From the NCBI GenBank assembly GCA_000787465.1, contig JSYX01000220.1, forward strand, positions 1-51,715: 51,715 nt of DNA, given 5' to 3'. Below, one piece after another: positions 46,479 through 51,715 of this stretch. A program made the translations under genes and the position numbers. Within the stretch, counting starts at the first letter, position 1. Every line of letters begins with the position of its first letter. The stretch is from Thermomucor indicae-seudaticae. Its lineage: Eukaryota > Mucoromycota > Mucoromycetes > Mucorales > Lichtheimiaceae. Below the pieces are notes generated by a model, which worked only from the letters and a program-made list of their open reading frames with translations, was not told where the DNA came from and ran no database searches.

Positions 46479-48321
46479 TTAGAAGCCGTTCATCATCGTC
46501 GTCGCCGGGCTTGCTGTCGATGATCCGTTATTCGAGGACGGCGTTACCATCGCCTTGCGACTTAGGGCTTCTCTCATCATGCCGAGTTGTATCTCCGAAT
46601 CTTCAAGCTGCCGGGTGGCTTCCTTTAAGGCTTCTTCACGTTCGCTCAACAGTGTCCGGAGACGTGCAATGTCATCCATATTTTCTGCCAAGCGATGTTT
46701 AAGCGATGCTACCTCATTCCTTGCTCGCAAATTGGATGCTTCCAGTCGTGAAATGGTAATGTGTGCTTCTGAGAGGTCTTTTGAAGATGATTCGGACGAT
46801 AGCGCCTGCGCCAACTGCGTTGTAAGCTCAGCAATCTGGAGGGCACCTTCGCGGGCCTGCGCTTCCGCCTTGATGGCCCGTTCATGCACGTGGGCCAATT
46901 CTTCCAACGCGCGTTGATGGGCTTCTTGAGCCTCCTGAGCTCTTTCGTGCGCTTCCTTGGCACGTTCCTCAGCCGCTAACCGCGAAGCATGATCATGCTG
47001 TGCTCGCCGCTGCAGTTGCTGTAGCGTACGACTGTTGGCCTCGTTCTCGGACAAGGCAGCTGCCAATCTTCTCTCTAGATCCGCTGCTCGTTCGGTCTCA
47101 ATCCGCGCCAACTCGTGGTGGTCACCGGCTTTGACGGCCATGTATTTCGATTTGAAATATGCGGCTTCCTGGAGGGCTGCCATCCGCATTCGGTCCGCCT
47201 GCTCAAGTTTCTGGGATAATGGCTGCGCTTGGTGGGCAATCGATTGCTTGACGCGTCGAAGTTCAGCCTTCAAGGCGACTAGTTGGTCAAACAGTTTCAG
47301 CTTGTCGTCCTCAGGACCTTCAAAACTCATCAGCATGGCTTCATCCGCTTCTGCTTGGTCATCAAAAGTCTCGCCCTTGGCTGCTCGTAATGCACGTGCT
47401 ATGGAGACCTCTGTTCGCCACCATTGCTCCTTTTTCTTCATCTCCGCGATCGTCATGTCGCGTGCTTTGAGCTCACGTATCAATGCGGCCTTTTCTTCCT
47501 GGAAGCTATTGTTCTCAGTTACAGACAATGTCTGTTGAGGTTGCTGTGGAGACACCATCGGTTTATTGGCTGGTTGTTGTTGACGACTAGTCGGAGACAA
47601 GCTTCGCTCAGGCAACTTTTCATCTGTTGATATGTTGGTTTGGCGCTCGCTAGGCATAGAATGTAGAGCTATTGATGGTGCAGGCGCAGCAGCGTCAGTC
47701 GGCCGAGGCATCTGAGACCTGGATCGATTGTCCATACTGAAATGGGTATCGCCATTCATCTCGCTAGTTGTCATGGTTTGGCGGTACGAGTTGCCCAGAT
47801 TGACACCTTCGCGTGAAGGTCGCGGAGGAGGCGTCATACCTGTCATAGTGCTTCTTGGAGCAGGTCGTGGTGGAGGACGTTCGTCTTCTATGCGGTTTGC
47901 CGAAAGATTTCGATGTTGCTGCTGTAAGATTTGTATCTCGTTTTCGGTGGAGCTGATGGAGGAGGGGGATATAGGACCGTTGTGGCGTGTATCGGTGTTA
48001 GTGTCAACGTTGGAAAATGGCATAGGCGAGGTCGTGCGTGTTCGTCTCCGAGCAGCTTCTGGAACCACAGATGCGTGTCGAGGTTTACCATTCTATGAGG
48101 AAGATCAATATAGCTTCGCCAGACACGAGTTCCCGACGTGACTCACCTGCTGTGCTACAGCTTCCGAAGGATGAGTCGCTTGGCTTGCTGGAGCAGAAGG
48201 TCTACTCGCTGTTGGTAAGGGGGTCGATGCAGAGGTCTGTGGCTCTACGGGCGGTTGCATTACCAGTTCGCTTTCTCGAGGTGCGTCAGTATTTCCCGGC
48301 GTGTGTGAATGGAATGGTGGT

Positions 48322-48353
<32 letters not shown>

Positions 48354-50022
48354 TTGTTGTTGTTGTTGTTGTGGAAGGTGTAGTTGCGGCTGTTGGTATT
48401 GAGGCTGCTGTTGTTGCATAGGTGGGGTTGACCGAACAGGTGTACTCTGGGAATTTCGTAAGCTAGGAGGGTTTATTGCGGCTCTCTGCGGCGGAGCATC
48501 GCTTTCAGGATTTGAGTGAAAAGATCCAGTAGTTGGTGATGGATTTGAAGGCTGCGGGGGTGGTGCTGCCGTCTCTGGCGGATATCTGATTTTTGCTGCA
48601 AGAAAACTGTTACCTTCTCTCGACATTAACTTGTAAAGTTCTTTTTCAGCCTACTGACCACTATCAAGTATGTATAGCAAAGACGAATCCTCGAGCTTCC
48701 CACTGCTGTTGTCTCCTCCAAATACAAACATCCTTCCCTTGACGGCTGTCATCGTGAAACCATAACGTGCTGATGGAGTTGGTCCCATATTCTGAAACAT
48801 GTACCATCGTTGGCCTAGTGCATTCGTCTTTAGCATGGTAACAAAAAGTCGATACGTTTACCGCGTACTCTTCAATCTGAAAGCACAGAGATCGCCCAAT
48901 TCTTGGCCATCCGGGCCCCGACCACCAAAGATATACATCACACCATCGACAACAGCTACCGCGGCATCCGCACGTGGTACAGGGATATATCCAACAGCAG
49001 GAACCTGGTGCCAGTATCCGGAGTGCAGATCAAATGCCCAGATATCATTGTAAAGATGATCGCCGTCTGTTCCTCCAAAACTAAGTCCCACGCAAGGGTC
49101 AGATCGAATTGAAGGTACCCATGCTGACAAACATGAGCAACATACATGTACAGCTTGTTCTCATATACAATGGAGACATGCCCAGCCCTTGGAGCAGGAC
49201 CATCACATTTTGGTTGTATAAACTCCCAGTGCGGATTGGAAGGGTCTATTGATAATACATATCACTTTGTTTGCACAAGTTGATTTGGAAGATGCAGTCG
49301 CCACACTTACATGTCGTCGTGTCAAAAGCAACCAAATCATTTAGGTATCTCCCTGCGCGTTGTCCACCCCAAACATACATGATCCCGTCTGCTATGACCG
49401 CAGTATGTCTTGCTCTTTCTACTGGCATGTGCCCTTCCATATGAATCCTGGTCCATTGCCTGGTATCTATCGGGTGTATGAGAAAATAAAAAGATCATGT
49501 GCTAAGGGAAAAGGTGACTTACTCATGTTGAGGATATAGACATGCGGATCCCATTTATTGTCGGGGCTGTTCGGTTCGCCGCCATACACTTATTTGGCAA
49601 GAAGTAATATCCATCAATAAGAGTCTTTCTTTCTTTTACCGGGATGAAAAAACTCACACAGTGCATAGTTTTGAACTGAAACCAGGCTAGGATAGCTTCG
49701 AGCACAGGGCACATCGCCTCCAGCGTTGATGATGCTTACAGAGCAATTACCTGATATTAAAGAACCTGAGTTACTCGACAAGGCGGGATTATTACAAAGA
49801 AAGAGGACTGTGTTGCGTACTGGTATCTAGCAAGAACAAGTCTCGTTTACTTGACCCATGGTAAGCGCCGCCAAATAATACAATGTGTTCTGAGGGCAAA
49901 ACGGCCGAAGCGTGGCCTGACCTCGGGATAGCGCCAGTGCTATTTGCACCGCTGAGCTTTTTCTGTGACCAGGGATAAATAGACTTGTCATTGTTCCTTG
50001 CAAGTCTAGAGAACAATGACAT
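46479..50022 (-). CDS. kelch-repeat and coiled-coil cell polarity protein (Tea1/Kel1-like)
   Basis: Tea1/Kel1-type proteins mark cell ends and guide polarised growth. 1020 residues in nine exons: 50022-49821, 49765-49658, 49588-49523, 49466-49311, 49245-49146, 49080-48869, 48814-48659, 48595-48147, 48092-46479. Kelch blades fill about 30-330: PRSGHASAVL...VLFGGAYHG, RARHTAVIADGIMYVWGG, APRAGHVSIVY, VPRADAAVAVVDGVMYIFGG, and the family block QRWYMFQNMGPTPSARYGF. Residues 335-690 are Pro/Ser-rich with a long Gln run. About 690-990 is a coiled coil (EKAALIRELKARDMTIAEMK) that would dimerise. The start MSLFSRLARNNDKSIYPW lies just before the first blade, as in relatives. Intron 6 uses the acceptor CTAG ending at 48815; the nearer AG breaks the frame. 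Confidence 0.9.
48326..48376 (-). repeat. CAA/CAG tract encoding about 17 Gln
   Basis: A trinucleotide run (ttgctgctgttgctgttgct... on the plus strand) encodes about 17 consecutive Gln in the kelch protein, between the propeller and the coiled coil. It is likely variable between strains. Confidence 0.75.
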
Positions 50023-51023
50023 GACGTTTTTCGTACGATGACTGGAAATGATGGACAAATACTAGTAAGATGTGTTATAGGGAAGGAGAGATGCGGGTGC
50101 GCAAGGGAAAGGACGACTCAGGCACAGGGAAACGGGTTGGTGCCTCGCCGGAATGAGGGAGCGACTGTCGATTGCACCGAGATGAAGGGAAGGTGACAAG
50201 AAAATAAAAAAAGACACACAAAAGCGTGTACCACAACCGTGCGTTGCGTTGGGTCGAGCACGAGGGAACAAAGTGCTTGCCGATTATGGTATCCGGAATC
50301 AAACACAATAATCGGTCTTCTAATCGCCTTTGACATGGAAGATTTCTCAACGTCTTCAAATGACTTGACGTTAGCGCCCGTGCGCTTTCGTTTCTCGTGC
50401 TCATCCTGTCAATTACACCACACGATTTAATCCAGTTTTTCTGGTTTTTGTCCCCAGCGATTGATGCGTGAGCTCGTCTACTGTAAAGTATGCCAATGTC
50501 CATGAATGTCATTTTCGAAAGAGCACTTCTGTTGAATTAACTTCGGTATCCCACATTTCTCGACAGCAGAAAAGGTCTCTAACTGCTTTATGACATACGA
50601 AAATGACCACCTTGCACAGAACCTGAGTTTGGCTCCTGCAGAGTAGGCGTTCCGTAAAAGGCCCCCTTCGTTCGACCGGCAGTAGCACGATCGGGTATGC
50701 ACTATTCTTGTGCACATTTAATCCGCCCTCTTCGTCTGCGCCAGATTTGATCGCACCCAGCAAATCCTCGTCCGTGTCCACTGGGACCGGTCAAAGTATA
50801 TTCATTCCTGCATAACACCTATAATATACGCCGACGACGATTGCAAGGATAAACTGTATGGAAAATATCACAAAATATGGATACCTAAGCCTGATGAATC
50901 AGCTGCAAAAAGGGACGCATTGTGCTAACTACAACATTCTTGTATAATTATCTGTTGATAAGTACAGTATGTAATCGGATAGATACTACTTGTCGGCTTT
51001 TCCTTTTATCAGTGAAGACTAGC
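50023..51023 (-). other. unassigned coding-like segments upstream of the kelch gene
   Basis: Minus-strand frames between 50200 and 50900 are protein-like and could be exons of one gene: VDTDEDLLGAIKSGADEEGG (about 50780-50720), a hydrophobic FILAIVVGVYYRCYAGM (about 50855-50800), SAVEKCGIPKLIQQ (about 50570-50530) and KSFEDVEKSSMSKAIRRPII (about 50370-50310). I could not join them in one frame with normal splice sites, and no family was recognised. Part of it must be the promoter and leader of the kelch gene. A separate small gene, a leader with upstream frames, or a pseudogene are all possible. Confidence 0.3.
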
Positions 51024-51137
51024 ATGCCTGCATCCAGGAATACAGGAGTAGATCCGGAACTCCAGCAGGACTTCGTCAAGAACTCTTTTTGCGTCAATCT
51101 TATGTTGCCATGTAGAAGACTCTATACTCACGGATGA
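51024..51137 (+). CDS. short frame MPASRNTGVDPELQQ, possible first exon, uncertain
   Basis: From ATG at 51024 a 37-codon frame starts MPASRNTGVDPELQQDF. The string DPELQQ recalls the start of small Tim proteins such as Tim8, but the twin Cx3C motifs are not present in what follows and no good donor-acceptor continuation was found before the window's end. It may be a first exon, a remnant or chance. Confidence 0.15.
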   Translation: MPASRNTGVDPELQQDFVKNSFCVNLMLPCRRLYTHG

Positions 51138-51490
51138 GGTAGAGCTGTGAGCTAAGACTCAAGATGGGAAAGTATATGTCGATGCAAATATCGGATCAAA
51201 GCCAAGCACTTGCCAGACAAGTTCAGATATACAGTTTTTCTTTGTGCTCTTTTATTGTATTGGTTTACTGGATTGGGGGTGTTCACGGCAAACATGGAAA
51301 GTTCAATTTTTAGCAGATCAAGCAGAAAAACCTTTTGATACTACTGGCAAAAGACCCTTTTACACTGGTTCTATGTCTGTCATCAGAATTCTGGGGTACC
51401 ACGCGTGAGGTGTAAAGTGACCAATGCAGTACGGAAGACCGTCCTTCCCGAGCTTGCGATAGCGATGCTCATTGGCAACGTTTAGGGTTT

Positions 51491-51606
51491 CTTATCGATC
51501 GGATCGATTCGATTCGAATATTTACGTAATCGAAACCGATAAGAAAATCCGTGATCGAAATCGAATCGAATCGATTAAATCGATTCGATTATCGAATATT
51601 CGATAG
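51491..51606. repeat. GATCGA/ATTCGA-rich self-complementary tract
   Basis: About 115 bp made almost entirely of atcgat, gattcg and cgaatc strings on both strands. For example atcgattcgattcgaatatt near 51501 is complementary to parts of aatcgattcgattatcgaatattcgat near 51578-51604. It can form extended hairpins. The telomere-like ttagggttt lies just before it at 51482. Confidence 0.6.
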
Positions 51607-51715
51607 CGGTGTTTAAAACCGGAACCTTTTCTTTACACACCAGGGTCTCCGAAGCGGTCTTGGACTCGATAGACTTGACAGCCCGTTCATATCAGAAAGG
51701 CAATGTTTTAATAAT

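Noticed and set aside
46555..48421. Long plus-strand ORFs opposite the kelch protein's coiled coil
   Set aside because: They mirror the biased codon use of the coiled-coil and polyQ exons and carry no recognisable domain.
1..51715. tRNA, rRNA or CRISPR arrays
   Set aside because: I looked for B-box-like GGTTCGA-x2-CC strings, cloverleaf patterns and regularly spaced short repeats and found none convincing. A tRNAscan-SE run would be decisive.

Overview
The window looks like nuclear DNA of an early-diverging filamentous fungus, most likely a Mucoromycota/Mucorales species. Genes are split by many short introns (mostly 50-80 nt, GT..AG, with CTGAC/CTAAC-like branch sites). The proteins are fungal types (Rom2-like RhoGEFs with a CNH domain, a DASH subunit, a HeH/Src1 inner nuclear membrane protein, a Tea1/Kel1-like kelch protein), and the decayed transposons are Helitron, Tc1/mariner and LINE. 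Order and species are inference. All gene models were spliced by hand; every model given keeps an open frame across its exons and totals a multiple of three.

Layout. 1-13.8 kb is gene-poor. It holds diverged repeats, a Helitron helicase relic (about 3.9-6.7 kb) whose tail is duplicated, a Tc1/mariner relic with a broken catalytic triad (7.8-8.3 kb), a duplicated segment at 9.3-9.9 kb, and decayed coding-like pieces. From 13.8 kb on genes are dense: a bHLH factor (-), a type II membrane putative fucosyltransferase-like enzyme (-), SEC13 (-), a LINE 3' fragment (-), IES2 of the INO80 complex (+), two paralogous DEP-DH-PH-CNH RhoGEFs arranged tail to tail (+ then -), two tiny divergent genes, a RING/TRAF-type zinc finger protein (-), a DAD3-like DASH subunit (-) divergent from a PTRHD1-like protein (+), a HUL5/UBE3C HECT ligase (+), a multi-pass membrane protein (+), a HeH/Src1 protein (-) divergent from RPC11 of RNA polymerase III (+), and a kelch/coiled-coil polarity protein (-). 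The last 1.6 kb holds coding-like pieces I could not assign and a GATCGA-rich self-complementary tract.

How the genes fit together. Most are housekeeping genes with unrelated jobs (ER export, chromatin remodelling, transcription, ubiquitin ligation, kinetochore, nuclear envelope). The one functional theme is cell polarity and wall integrity: two probable Rho1 GEFs, a Tea1-like kelch protein and a possible wall or glycoprotein fucosylation enzyme. I treat that as possibly chance. I found no CRISPR, operon or convincing new multi-gene system. The most interesting items are the tail-to-tail RhoGEF pair, apparent GC-AG introns in both members of one divergent gene pair, a 3-nt first coding exon in SEC13, and two undescribed small genes.
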